Of a stretch of DNA of 64,000 nt, positions 47,948-56,192 are shown piece by piece. The position numbers were made by a program, and so were the translations under genes. Where the stretch lies: contig JBBCGQ010000001.1 of the NCBI GenBank assembly GCA_037200845.1, positions 124,001 to 188,000 on the forward strand, given 5' to 3'. Within the stretch, counting starts at the first letter, position 1; each line of letters begins with the position of its first letter. This stretch comes from Bauldia sp. (GTDB lineage Bacteria > Pseudomonadota > Alphaproteobacteria > Rhizobiales > Kaistiaceae). A model generated the notes under the pieces. The model saw only the letters and a list, made by a program, of their open reading frames with translations, was not told the DNA's origin and ran no database searches.

Positions 47948-49792
47948 CTACTCCGCCAATCCCGCAATCCGCAGCCCATCGAGATACCTTGCCAGCACCT
48001 GCGGCTCGATGAACTTCAGTGTCTCGGCAACCTTGGCGATGGTCAGTCCCGGCCGCGTCTTGGTCAGCACCACGGTCGCCGCACGCGCATCGTCGATCCG
48101 GCCGGCGAGCGCGTAGTACGCGGCAAGGTCGCGATAGGCCCACGTCATGCCGGCCTTCTCGCGCACGCCCTTGAGCGTCCACTCGATCGCCTCGTCGTAG
48201 CGCCCCTCTACGAAATGCGCGAAGCCCATGCCGTTGAGGCTGTTGAACGAGAACGGATCGAGCGGCGACAGGCGCAGGGCATGCTCGAAGGCGGCGATCG
48301 CGGCCTCGGCATGGCCGCGGTATGCCTCGATGAAGCCGCGCCGCGACCACGCCCATGCGTAGTTCGGATCGAGCGTCAGCGCGCGATCGGTAAAGTGACT
48401 GGCGCGGTCGAGATCGCCGAGCAGCAACGTGGTGGCGGTCGCAAGCGCGCTGAGCGCGGTCGGATCGTCGCTCACCATCTCCGCCGCCGCCTCGATCAGC
48501 ACGCGGCTTTCCGCGCGCGTCTTCTCCACATCGTCGGTCCACGAGTAGATGACGTGCTGCGCCCTCGCCCACGCCGCCACCGCGATGGCGCGCGCGTACC
48601 CGGGATCGAGACGCCGCGCCTCGTCGAGCAGGCGGATCGCCTCGGCATTTTCCTCGCGCCGGTGCGCCCACAGGTGCGGCAGCGACCGCATCACCAGGTC
48701 GTACGCCGCGAGACTCTCCGGACGCTTGCGCCGGGCCAGCGCGATCTCCGCGAGCTGTATCGACGGGTTCACCGCCCCGGCGACCTTCTCGGCGATCTCG
48801 TCCTCGAAATCGAACAGGTTGTCGACCTGCCCGTCGTAGGAATCGGCCCACAGGTGCGCGCCCGAATCGGCGTCGATCAACTGCGCCGTAACGCGCACGC
48901 GGTCCTGCGACTTGCGCAGCGAACCTTCCAGCACGTAGCGCACACCGAGCGCCCGCGCGATGTCGCGGATGTCGGCGGCGCGGCCCTTGTAGGCATAGGA
49001 CGAGTTGCGCGCGATCACCTTGAAGTCGCGCACCCGCGACAGCGTCGCGGTAATTTCCTCGACGACGCCGTCAGCGATCGAGTCGGCGGAGGGATCGCCC
49101 GACATGTTGTCGAAGGCGAGCACCGCGATCGACGGCCGCCCGCTCCTCGGCATCTCCGGCGCCAGCGGCGGCACTTCCGGCGGCGGCGGCGCCACGCGCC
49201 CCGTCTGCTTGGCCGGAGCCATCGGCCGGTGCGCGAAGCCGACGATGCGGTTGCCGGCATTCTCGGCGCGCGGCCCGAGACCGCGCCACAGCCAGATCTC
49301 GAACTGCTCCTCCATGTTCTTGAACTCGACCCACTCCGTGCGGTCGAATTCCTGCGTCAGCGGCTTCGCCAGTTGCCAGCGCACCGAGTGCGTGATCGCG
49401 ATGCCGCCCGGCGGCGCCGCCTGCTGCAGCCGCACGACGAAGCCGACCGCCGATCCGAAGCGGTCCTCGCCCGAGACGAAAACGTCGGCGAGCCCGACGC
49501 CGAGCCGCACCTCGATCGCGTCGATGGTCCGCCCGGCGTTCCGGTCCGCCATCGCGGTCTGGAACGCGATCGCCCAGCGCACGCTGTCCTCGACGTTGGG
49601 AAACTCGATCAGCGCCCCGTCGCCCATCGTCTTGAACATCGTGCCGCCGTGCTCGTCGAGCGTCGGCCGCAGGATCCGCATGCGGATGCGGGCGAGCGCC
49701 AGCAGCGTCCCGCGCTCGTCGCGCTCCATGTGGCGCGTGTAGCCGGCGACGTCCAAAGACGCCAGAACGGTCAGCTTGCGTTGGGCGCGCAT
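47948..49792 (-). CDS. Degenerate class III cyclase domain with TPR repeats
   Basis: The 614-residue protein has an N-terminal class III nucleotidyl cyclase-like domain (about 1-150), a linker with IAVLAFDNMSGDPSADSIADGVVEEI (CadC/TolB-like segment, in parts IAVLAFDNMSGDP and ADGVVEEIT, about 235-330), and TPR repeats (about 395-600). The metal Asp residues (Asp14, Asp58) and purine Lys54 are in place. The transition-state Asn is replaced by Gly117 in FGSAVGFVVRL, with Arg121 kept. The domain may therefore be inactive or weak and serve as a sensor. Such proteins are abundant in Hyphomicrobiales. Convergent with the GGDEF-EAL gene. Confidence 0.88.
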   Translation of the reverse strand: MRAQRKLTVLASLDVAGYTRHMERDERGTLLALARIRMRILRPTLDEHGGTMFKTMGDGALIEFPNVEDSVRWAIAFQTAMADRNAGRTIDAIEVRLGVGLADVFVSGEDRFGSAVGFVVRLQQAAPPGGIAITHSVRWQLAKPLTQEFDRTEWVEFKNMEEQFEIWLWRGLGPRAENAGNRIVGFAHRPMAPAKQTGRVAPPPPEVPPLAPEMPRSGRPSIAVLAFDNMSGDPSADSIADGVVEEITATLSRVRDFKVIARNSSYAYKGRAADIRDIARALGVRYVLEGSLRKSQDRVRVTAQLIDADSGAHLWADSYDGQVDNLFDFEDEIAEKVAGAVNPSIQLAEIALARRKRPESLAAYDLVMRSLPHLWAHRREENAEAIRLLDEARRLDPGYARAIAVAAWARAQHVIYSWTDDVEKTRAESRVLIEAAAEMVSDDPTALSALATATTLLLGDLDRASHFTDRALTLDPNYAWAWSRRGFIEAYRGHAEAAIAAFEHALRLSPLDPFSFNSLNGMGFAHFVEGRYDEAIEWTLKGVREKAGMTWAYRDLAAYYALAGRIDDARAATVVLTKTRPGLTIAKVAETLKFIEPQVLARYLDGLRIAGLAE

Positions 49793-49992
49793 GCTGCAAT
49801 CCGTCCGGTATGGAGGTCTGGGCCGGTCAGCCGAAACATCCCGCTTCCCTAAGGGAATATCGCCGCCCAGCCAAGGGTAATTGCCCGTTTACGGCAGTCA
49901 TTTAGCTGTCGTTTGCGTTTGCGGCGCCGCTCACTATATTGCGCCGCAAACAAGCCTCCCTCCGCGCCGTCGGCGCATCCGGGAATTGGATC

Positions 49993-50022
49993 GGGCGCGG
50001 CCGCCGGCCGGCGCCCTTTTTT
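49993..50022 (+). terminator. Terminator-like hairpin in the typA leader
   Basis: GGGCGC(GGCCGCCGGCCG)GCGCCC forms a GC-rich stem followed by TTTTTT at 50017-50022. It ends 11 bases before the typA start, so the RNA hairpin would lie at the ribosome-binding region. It may be an attenuator, or the 3' end of an unseen transcript upstream. The TCACTATATTG sequence at 49931-49941 could be a -10 region about 50 bp before it. Confidence 0.6.
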
Positions 50023-50033
50023 GGTGAACACAA

Positions 50034-51854
50034 ATGGCCCTCCGCAACGTCGCGATCATCGCCCACGTCGACCACGGCAAAACGACCCTGGTCGACCGGC
50101 TTCTGCAGCAGTCCGGCGCCTTCCGCGAGAACCAGAAGGTCGCCGAGCGCGTGATGGACTCCAACGACCTCGAGCGCGAGCGCGGCATCACCATCCTCGC
50201 CAAGGCGACGTCGGTGGTGTGGAAGGACGTCCGCATCAACATCGTCGATACCCCCGGCCACGCTGATTTCGGCGGCGAGGTCGAGCGCATCCTGTCCATG
50301 GTCGACAGCGCCATCATCCTGGTCGACGCCGCCGAAGGGCCGATGCCGCAGACCAAGTTCGTGCTCGGCAAGGCGCTGAAGATCGGGCTGCGCCCGATCG
50401 TGTGCATCAACAAGGTCGACCGCCCCGACGCCCGCGTGCAGGAAGTCGTGAACGAGGTGTTCGACCTCTTCGCCGCCCTCGACGCCACCGAGGAGCAGCT
50501 CGACTTTCCGATCATCTATGGCTCGGCCAAGCAGGGCTGGATGGCCGACAGCCCGACCGGCGCCAAGGACGAGGCGATGGCGCCGCTGTTCGACCTGATC
50601 CTGAAGCACGTTCCCGAGCCGACCATCGAGCCCGGCCCGTTCCGCATGCTGGGCACCCTCATCGAAGCCAACCCCTACCTCGGCCGCCTTATCACCGGCC
50701 GCATCTTCGCCGGCAGCGTCAAGGCCAACCAGGCGGTCAAGGTCATTGACCGCGAGGGCAAGGTCGTCGAGAGCGGCCGCGTGTCGAAGATCCTCGCCTT
50801 CCGTGGCATCGAGCGCGTGCCGATCGACGAAGCCGACGCCGGCGACATCGTCGCCATCGCCGGCCTGCCCAAGTTCAACGTCGCCGATACGCTTGCCGCG
50901 CCGGAAGTCACCGTGCCGCTGCAGGCCCAGCCGATCGACCCGCCTACGCTGTCGATGACCTTCATGGTCAACGACAGCCCGCTCGCCGGCACCGAGGGCG
51001 ACAAGGTGCAGAGCCGCGTCATCCGCGAGCGCCTGTTCCGCGAGGCCGAGGGCAACGTCGCGCTCCGCGTCGACGTCGCCCCGAATTCCGACGCCTACGT
51101 CGTCTCCGGCCGCGGCGAATTGCAGCTCGCGATTCTCATCGAGACCATGCGCCGCGAGGGCTTCGAGCTCAGCGTCTCGCGCCCCAAGGTCGTGTTCCAG
51201 GAGGACCCCAAGACCGGCAAGATGCTCGAGCCGATCGAGGAAGTCGTCATCGACGTCGATGAGGAATACGCCGGCGTCGTCATCGACAAGCTGTCGCAGC
51301 GCAAGGCCGACATGATCGAGATGCGCCCGTCGGGCGGCGGCCGCATGCGGCTGGTATTCCATGCGCCCACCCGCGGCCTCATCGGCTACCAGGGCGAGTT
51401 GATGACCGACACCCGCGGCACCTCGGTGATGAACCGCCTGTTCCACGCCTACGCCGAGTACAAGGGCGACATTCCCGGCCGCCGCAATGGCGTGCTCATC
51501 TCCAACGAATCGGGCGAGGCCGTCGCCTACGCCATGTGGAAGCTGGAAGACCGCGGCCCGATGATGATCGAGCCTGGCGCCAAGGTTTACCGCGGCATGA
51601 TCGTCGGCGAGCACACCCGCGACAACGACCTCGAGATCAACGTGCTGAAGGGCAAGCAGCTCACCAACATCCGCGCCGCCGGCAAGGACGAGGCCGTCCG
51701 CCTCACCCCGCCGATCCGCATGACGCTGGAAAAGGCGCTCGCCTGGATCGACGACGACGAGCTGGTCGAGGTGACGCCGACCTCGATCCGCCTCCGTAAA
51801 TCTCTCCTCGACCCGAACGCGCGCAAGCGCGCCGACCGCGCCGGCGCGGCGTAG
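50034..51854 (+). CDS. typA: Ribosome-associated translational GTPase TypA/BipA
   Basis: TypA helps 50S assembly and growth under stress and cold. The 606-residue protein has the G1 motif [10 protein letters not shown] (about residues 10-19), RERGITI, the DTPGHADF G3 motif, NKVD G4 and SAKQ-like G5, then two beta-barrel domains and the C-terminal BipA-specific domain ([27 protein letters not shown] in parts: [18 protein letters not shown]). The start is ATG 50034, right after a terminator-like hairpin. Confidence 0.97.
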   Translation: MALRNVAIIAHVDHGKTTLVDRLLQQSGAFRENQKVAERVMDSNDLERERGITILAKATSVVWKDVRINIVDTPGHADFGGEVERILSMVDSAIILVDAAEGPMPQTKFVLGKALKIGLRPIVCINKVDRPDARVQEVVNEVFDLFAALDATEEQLDFPIIYGSAKQGWMADSPTGAKDEAMAPLFDLILKHVPEPTIEPGPFRMLGTLIEANPYLGRLITGRIFAGSVKANQAVKVIDREGKVVESGRVSKILAFRGIERVPIDEADAGDIVAIAGLPKFNVADTLAAPEVTVPLQAQPIDPPTLSMTFMVNDSPLAGTEGDKVQSRVIRERLFREAEGNVALRVDVAPNSDAYVVSGRGELQLAILIETMRREGFELSVSRPKVVFQEDPKTGKMLEPIEEVVIDVDEEYAGVVIDKLSQRKADMIEMRPSGGGRMRLVFHAPTRGLIGYQGELMTDTRGTSVMNRLFHAYAEYKGDIPGRRNGVLISNESGEAVAYAMWKLEDRGPMMIEPGAKVYRGMIVGEHTRDNDLEINVLKGKQLTNIRAAGKDEAVRLTPPIRMTLEKALAWIDDDELVEVTPTSIRLRKSLLDPNARKRADRAGAA

Positions 51855-51964
51855 CCCCAGCATTTCCAACGCCCGCAGCAAGCCTGCAACACTGCGGCAA
51901 AAAACCTTAAGCCTGCGCGCCGTTCCCTCTTTGCAGCCGGAACCGCGGTGATAAGCTTTCGTTC

Positions 51965-52486
51965 ATGACGACGCAGGTCATCGGCGTGAGACGAGCTGAA
52001 GTCCGTGACGCGGAAGCGATCACGGCGGTCCACGACACCGCGTGGCGCTTCGCTTACGACGGCATGATCCCGGCCAAGGAACTGACCCGAATCATCGCCC
52101 GCCGCGGGCCGCGCTGGTGGGACCGCGCCATCCGCCGCGGCACCGCGATCCTGGTGCTCGAGGTCGGCGGCAGCATCTGCGGCTACGCCACGGTCGGCGC
52201 GAATCGCGCCCGCAACCTGGCGCAGAAGGGCGAGGTCTACGAGATCTACATGAAGCCGGAATACCAGGGCGTCGGCCTCGGCACGCGGCTCTTCCTCGCC
52301 GCCCGCCGCGAGCTCGCCCGATTCGGTTTCGACACGGTCGTAGTCTGGGCGCTGGCCGACAACGAGAACGCCTGCCGCTTCTATCGCAACGCCGGCGGCC
52401 GCAAGGTCGCCAAGGCGAACGAACGCTTCGGCGAGGTCGCGCTGACCAAGGTCGCGTTCGCCTGGGGCAAGGCGTCGGCGGCCTAG
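51965..52486 (+). CDS. GNAT-family N-acetyltransferase
   Basis: The 173-residue protein has the GNAT core: VRRAEVRDAEAITAVHDTAWRFAYDGMIP (in part RRAEVRDAEAITAVHDTAWR) at the N-terminus, YEIYMKPEYQGVGLGTRLFLAA with the acetyl-CoA loop (QGVGLGTR, about residues 99-106), and DNENACRFYRNAGGRK at the end. It could modify a protein terminus (RimI-like) or a small molecule. It ends one base before the stop of the convergent DUF167 gene. Confidence 0.88.
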   Translation: MTTQVIGVRRAEVRDAEAITAVHDTAWRFAYDGMIPAKELTRIIARRGPRWWDRAIRRGTAILVLEVGGSICGYATVGANRARNLAQKGEVYEIYMKPEYQGVGLGTRLFLAARRELARFGFDTVVVWALADNENACRFYRNAGGRKVAKANERFGEVALTKVAFAWGKASAA

Positions 52487-52487
52487 G

Positions 52488-52799
52488 TCACTTCGCTTCC
52501 CACATCTCGACGATCGCGGCGAGCTGATCCGGCGCGCCCGCGATTCGCATCTGCTTCACCCGCTGCGCCGCGCCGCGCACCAGCGTCACCGCCGACTTCG
52601 GCCGGCCGAATGTCTTGGCCAGAAGCGCGATCAGCGCCGCGTTCGCCGCGCCATCCTCCGGCACGGCCCGCACGCGCGCCAGCGCGACTTCGCTGCCGTC
52701 CGACAGCGCACCGACCCCGTCGACCGAATCGCGGCTGGCCTTGGGCGTCAGCCGGACGGACAGGACGATGCCGTCCGCCTCGCGCCGGAAGCAGGCCAA
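52488..52799 (-). CDS. DUF167/YggU-family protein
   Basis: The 103-residue protein has the family features: LSVRLTPKASRDSVDGVG near the start, RVRAVPEDGAANAALIALLAKTFGRPKSAVTLVRG (in parts VRAVPEDGAANAALIALLAK, SAVTLVRGA) and a C-terminal RIAGAPDQL. The function of YggU is not known. It lies just downstream of the YggT-family gene on the same strand, the usual pairing. Confidence 0.9.
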   Translation of the reverse strand: MACFRREADGIVLSVRLTPKASRDSVDGVGALSDGSEVALARVRAVPEDGAANAALIALLAKTFGRPKSAVTLVRGAAQRVKQMRIAGAPDQLAAIVEMWEAK

Positions 52800-52802
52800 G
52801 GC

Positions 52803-53093
52803 TCAGCCGAAGCTGCCGAGGAAAATCTCGAACAACAGGCTGCGCAGGAAATAGAGGAGCAGGATGAGGACGACCGGCGACAGGTCGAGCCCGCCGAAAT
52901 TGGGCAGGATGCTGCGGATCGGCCGCAGCACCGGCTCGGTCAGCCGGTAGAGCGCGTCGGCGATCATGGCGACCGCCTGGTTGCGCGTGTTGACGACGTT
53001 GAACGCGATCAGCCACGACAGGACCGCCGAGGCGATCAGGACGTAGATGTAGATCTGGATGACGGTCGAGATGAGCGCCAGAAGGGAGTACAT
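52803..53093 (-). CDS. YggT-family membrane protein
   Basis: The 96-residue protein has two hydrophobic helices (about 5-30 and 68-92) and the family hallmarks LIAFNVVNTRN and LTEPVLRPIRSILPNFGGLDLSPVV. It is linked to envelope maintenance, cell division or osmotic stress in other bacteria. It ends 3 bp before the DUF167 start, so the two genes are co-transcribed. Confidence 0.92.
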   Translation of the reverse strand: MYSLLALISTVIQIYIYVLIASAVLSWLIAFNVVNTRNQAVAMIADALYRLTEPVLRPIRSILPNFGGLDLSPVVLILLLYFLRSLLFEIFLGSFG

Positions 53094-53278
53094 CGCGTCA
53101 GGCCCCGCATCGAAGTAGCTGCCGCGCCTCCCGCCGGCTCGGTCGAGCCTGATTTAAGCTGCGCCGGAAGCCCCCGCAACCCCTGGGCCGTCTGCGTCTC
53201 CGGACCGTTCTTGACAGCCCCGAACCGCAAACCCTAAATGGCCGCGCTTTGCCGCCTTTCGGCAAACCCATCAGGTTC

Positions 53279-53354
<76 letters not shown>

Positions 53355-53611
53355 AAAGACACGTACAAGCGGGACCATTTCCACCGTTCTGTGCGAGATC
53401 AACGCCTTGGCGCTGCCGTTTGGTGCACCCCGCTGGCATACACACGGAGTGAAACAGGCGTCAGACTCTCTTCAACTCACCCTGAGCATCACATCCCTTA
53501 TGATGCCGAATGGCGTGCCATCGAGGTGGCAAGATGAAGAACAAAATCCCCTCGAACAAAATCTCAATAAGGTCGTGGCTGACCTCGTCGTCTGCGTTGC
53601 GTGCCGCCCGA
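53355..53611. other. Junction between tRNA-Ala and the catabolic block
   Basis: These 257 bp hold no gene that I can support. Short open frames on the plus strand (for example the one starting MALPFGAPRWHTHG at 53407) do not resemble a known protein. There is no visible integrase and no second copy of the tRNA 3' end in the window. The base composition is lower in GC than to the left. Confidence 0.5.
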
Positions 53612-54664
53612 TCAGATACCCGCGAGCCGGTACACTCGCGTCGCCGTACCGTGGAACAGATGGGCCTTTTCGTCGGCGGAATAGCTCGCCACGATCCGCT
53701 TGAACGTGTTCCAGATGGTGTCGTAGCTGCACGTTCCCTTGTCGACGGGAAAATTACCCTCGAACATGCAACGTTGGACGCCAAAGGCTGAAATGCACTC
53801 CTCGACATAAGGCCCCCACGCTTCTGCCAGTTCCGACGAGGAAGGCGGCAGCGCGCCGTTTTCAAAGCCAAACCCAAATAGCCGCATTCCAAAACCGCCA
53901 ACCTTGACGGTGACGTTGTCGTGCTCGGCAAGCCGCTGCATGCCGGCCAGCCACTCGCCGAAGACTGCGTCACGGCGACCGGCATACGGCCCGATGCCAA
54001 TTGGCCCTCCCGCATGATTGAGTACGATCATCGTTTCCGGAAAGGCGCCCGCGAGGTCAGCCAGCTCGGAAAGCTGTGTGTGGTACATCCATGCGTCGAA
54101 TGAGAGGCCCAGACGCCCGAGGTGGGCAAAGCCCTGCCTAAACGATCGTTCCTGCAGCATGCCTGGCGGCGGGTCGGCCGTCGTGCCGCGAGCCGCTGGA
54201 TCGGCATGCCACGCCGAGATGTTGCGAATGCCACGAAAACGAGTTGGCGCAGCCGCGACATGTGCTTCGAGCTCCGCTCCACTTCGGTCCCCGCTAGCGA
54301 CTAGGTCGACTTTGCCGACAATACCGGCGCAAACACGAGTGTCGCCGTACAGACCGCTCGCACCCATGGCGGCCACGCCATTAGCGAATTCCGTCTCACC
54401 CAACGACTTCAATCGGGGATCACCATCGGCGCGATACATCGCCCTGCATTCGACGAAGACGGTGGCGCGAATGTTGTGCCGGTCGCTGATATCGCCAAGG
54501 AATTCGAAAAGCAGATAACGGCGATCTGGTCGGTCCCAGAAAAGATGGTGGTGAGCGTCGACGATGGCCAGATTCGGCTCCAGGATCTCCTCCTGCCGTT
54601 GCGCCAGCCAATCCGGCCGAACTCGAATATGCGGGCCCGGTTCGTTCGTTTCTTTCCCACTCAA
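53612..54664 (-). CDS. Amidohydrolase-family (TIM-barrel) hydrolase
   Basis: The protein belongs to the amidohydrolase_2 family, which includes lactonases and decarboxylases of aromatic degradation. From TTG at 54664 (with GGGAG seven bases upstream) it has 350 residues. It shows RPDWLAQRQEEILEPNLAIVDAHHHLF (in part NLAIVDAHHHLF; metal ligands His38 and His40), ATVFVECRAMYRADG, and MIVLNHAGGPIG. The C-terminus has RCMFEGNFPVDKGTCSYDTIW with the catalytic Asp region. A TTG at 54742 would be an alternative start. It is the last gene of the minus-strand set NicX-like, DUF4286-like, CMD-like, Rieske, amidohydrolase. The substrate is unknown. Confidence 0.82.
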   Translation of the reverse strand: MSGKETNEPGPHIRVRPDWLAQRQEEILEPNLAIVDAHHHLFWDRPDRRYLLFEFLGDISDRHNIRATVFVECRAMYRADGDPRLKSLGETEFANGVAAMGASGLYGDTRVCAGIVGKVDLVASGDRSGAELEAHVAAAPTRFRGIRNISAWHADPAARGTTADPPPGMLQERSFRQGFAHLGRLGLSFDAWMYHTQLSELADLAGAFPETMIVLNHAGGPIGIGPYAGRRDAVFGEWLAGMQRLAEHDNVTVKVGGFGMRLFGFGFENGALPPSSSELAEAWGPYVEECISAFGVQRCMFEGNFPVDKGTCSYDTIWNTFKRIVASYSADEKAHLFHGTATRVYRLAGI

Positions 54665-54842
54665 GCGAAATCTCCCGATCGTGACTGGCAGTTCGATCAA
54701 CCTGCGCTGGGAGTGCAGGCCATCGCGCAACGCTTCATCCAAGTCTGTCGTGACGCCCCCCGGACACCCGTTCCGCGAGCCGTGCTCATTGCGCCCCGCG
54801 GAGGAGCACCACGCTCGCCAGCGTCCGTTCGCGCGCGAGCTG

Positions 54843-55205
54843 TCAGCCCGACCCCTCGCGCGCGACGCTGGGCATCTTGATGAAGATATGACCCTCCATA
54901 ACTTTTACCTCGAAGACCTGAAGATCGTTGGTTATGGGCGCGCAAAGCCCTTTGCCCGTTCTGATATCGAATCGGCCAGCATGAAGCGGACATTCGATCG
55001 CGCCATCCTCCAGCCACCCTTCCGAGAGGCGCGCGTACTCATGGGTGCAGATGTTGTCGGACGCGCGAAACTCATCGCCTGGAAGGTGATAGAGCGCGAT
55101 TTCGCGATCACCGACAGTGACGGTCGTGACGCTTCCTTCGATCACCCCATCGACCCCTGCAACCATCAGCCAGTCGTCGTCCGTCAATAAATCCACCTCA
55201 CGCAA
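54843..55205 (-). CDS. Rieske [2Fe-2S] ferredoxin
   Basis: This electron carrier probably feeds a ring-hydroxylating oxygenase. The 120-residue protein has the Rieske ligands Cys53-x-His55 (CTHEYARLSEG) and Cys72-x2-His75 (ECPLHAGRFD), typical of soluble dioxygenase ferredoxins such as the biphenyl or benzoate types. A ferredoxin-reductase-like flavoprotein is encoded 5.7 kb away at 60883. No oxygenase alpha subunit is in the window; it may lie outside. Confidence 0.9.
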   Translation of the reverse strand: MREVDLLTDDDWLMVAGVDGVIEGSVTTVTVGDREIALYHLPGDEFRASDNICTHEYARLSEGWLEDGAIECPLHAGRFDIRTGKGLCAPITNDLQVFEVKVMEGHIFIKMPSVAREGSG

Positions 55206-55284
55206 CCCGATGTCCGTTGAAAATGTCCGTTCGGCAAAATTTCACGATGCCGTCCGGAATGCCGGTGGCGCGTCCCTACGCGCG

Positions 55285-55761
55285 CTATTTCACCGTTGCG
55301 GTCTCTTTTTCGTAGGCGCCAGCATCTTCAAGCACGTGATTGGCGACTTTGAAGGCCTCCAGACCCGCCGGAATGCCGCAATAGACGGTTGCCTGCAGCA
55401 GCACTTCTTTGATCTCGTCAACAGAAACGCCGTTGTTCAAGGCGCCGCGGACATGCAGTTTCAGCTCTGAGGACCGATTGAGCGCCGTCAACATGGCCAG
55501 GTTGATCATGCTACGCGTCTTGAAATCGAGACCCGGCCTGCTCCATGCGAAACCCCAGCACCACTCGGTCGTAATGGTCTGGAACGTCATCATGAAGTCG
55601 TTGGCGTTTTCGATCGAGCTATCTACATAGTCGCTGCCGAGCACCGCACGGCGGACTTCCAGCCCGTCCTCGAAAAGCTTCGTCCGCCCGTTGAGATGAC
55701 TCTTTCCGTTTGAAGGCTTGGGCATATTTGTCTCTGCTGGTTGTTGCGATATCGACGTCAT
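55285..55761 (-). CDS. Carboxymuconolactone decarboxylase-family protein, first copy
   Basis: The 158-residue protein has the PcaC-like core: NDFMMTFQTITTEWCWGFAWSRPGLDFKTRSMINL (in parts: TTEWCWGFAWSRPGLDFKTR, SMINLAMLTALNRSSELKLH), HVRGALNNGVSVDEIKEVLLQ and TVYCGIPAGLEAF. In PcaC this domain decarboxylates gamma-carboxymuconolactone in the protocatechuate branch; here the substrate is not known. The start may be ATG 55761 or 55725. It overlaps the next gene by 4 bp, so it is coupled to it. Confidence 0.88.
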   Translation of the reverse strand: MTSISQQPAETNMPKPSNGKSHLNGRTKLFEDGLEVRRAVLGSDYVDSSIENANDFMMTFQTITTEWCWGFAWSRPGLDFKTRSMINLAMLTALNRSSELKLHVRGALNNGVSVDEIKEVLLQATVYCGIPAGLEAFKVANHVLEDAGAYEKETATVK

Positions 55762-56093
55762 CGCGGAGCGGGAGCGCTCTTCGGATTTTCGATTTCGACA
55801 TAGATGTTGCGCGTGAAGCGGTAATGCTGGCGCATCCGTGTAGTCCAGGGCGTCGACTGAGCGGCAGCCTTGGTGTAGCCATCGCTGCGAAGCACGTCGG
55901 CGCTCTCTAGCTCGTAGATCGCAAGATACTTCGGTGCTCCTTCCACCGCGACATAACGCTTGGCATCGAGAAACCCCTCAATAGCCAGTCGCTCCGGCAG
56001 ATGCTCTTCCCAATACCACCGGTTAAATTCCTCCTCGTATTCGGGCTCTACATCCATCGCGACTAACAGCAATGCCCGGGCTTCCTTGCTCAT
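55758..56093 (-). CDS. DUF4286/EthD-like small protein
   Basis: The 111-residue protein has VAMDVEPEYEEEFNRWYWEEHLPERL near the start (in part EPEYEEEFNRWYWEEHLPER) and GFLDAKRYVAVEGAPKYLAIYELES, matching the DUF4286 type of dimeric alpha-beta barrel. Such proteins often occur in catabolic gene clusters as small isomerase- or cyclase-like partners, but no activity is proven. It overlaps the CMD gene by 4 bp. Confidence 0.75.
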   Translation of the reverse strand: MSKEARALLLVAMDVEPEYEEEFNRWYWEEHLPERLAIEGFLDAKRYVAVEGAPKYLAIYELESADVLRSDGYTKAAAQSTPWTTRMRQHYRFTRNIYVEIENPKSAPAPR

Positions 56094-56192
56094 TTGTTCA
56101 AGCTCCTATTCCACCGACGAAGCGCACTGACGCGTTTGACCCATTCTTCTGGGCTTTGCTGCCGCAGCGATGAATCATAGGCGCGACCAGCG

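Noticed and set aside
53407-53703. A gene (possible integrase remnant) just after tRNA-Ala
   Set aside because: The frame has no recombinase motif (R..HxxR..Y), overlaps the real amidohydrolase gene in antisense and lacks a ribosome-binding site.
53461-54015. A 184-codon minus-strand frame over the amidohydrolase end
   Set aside because: It is a shifted shadow of the amidohydrolase gene, which has clear metal-ligand motifs in the other phase.
54564-55190. A plus-strand frame over the Rieske gene
   Set aside because: The opposite strand codes for a Rieske protein with all four ligands; the plus-strand product has no motif.
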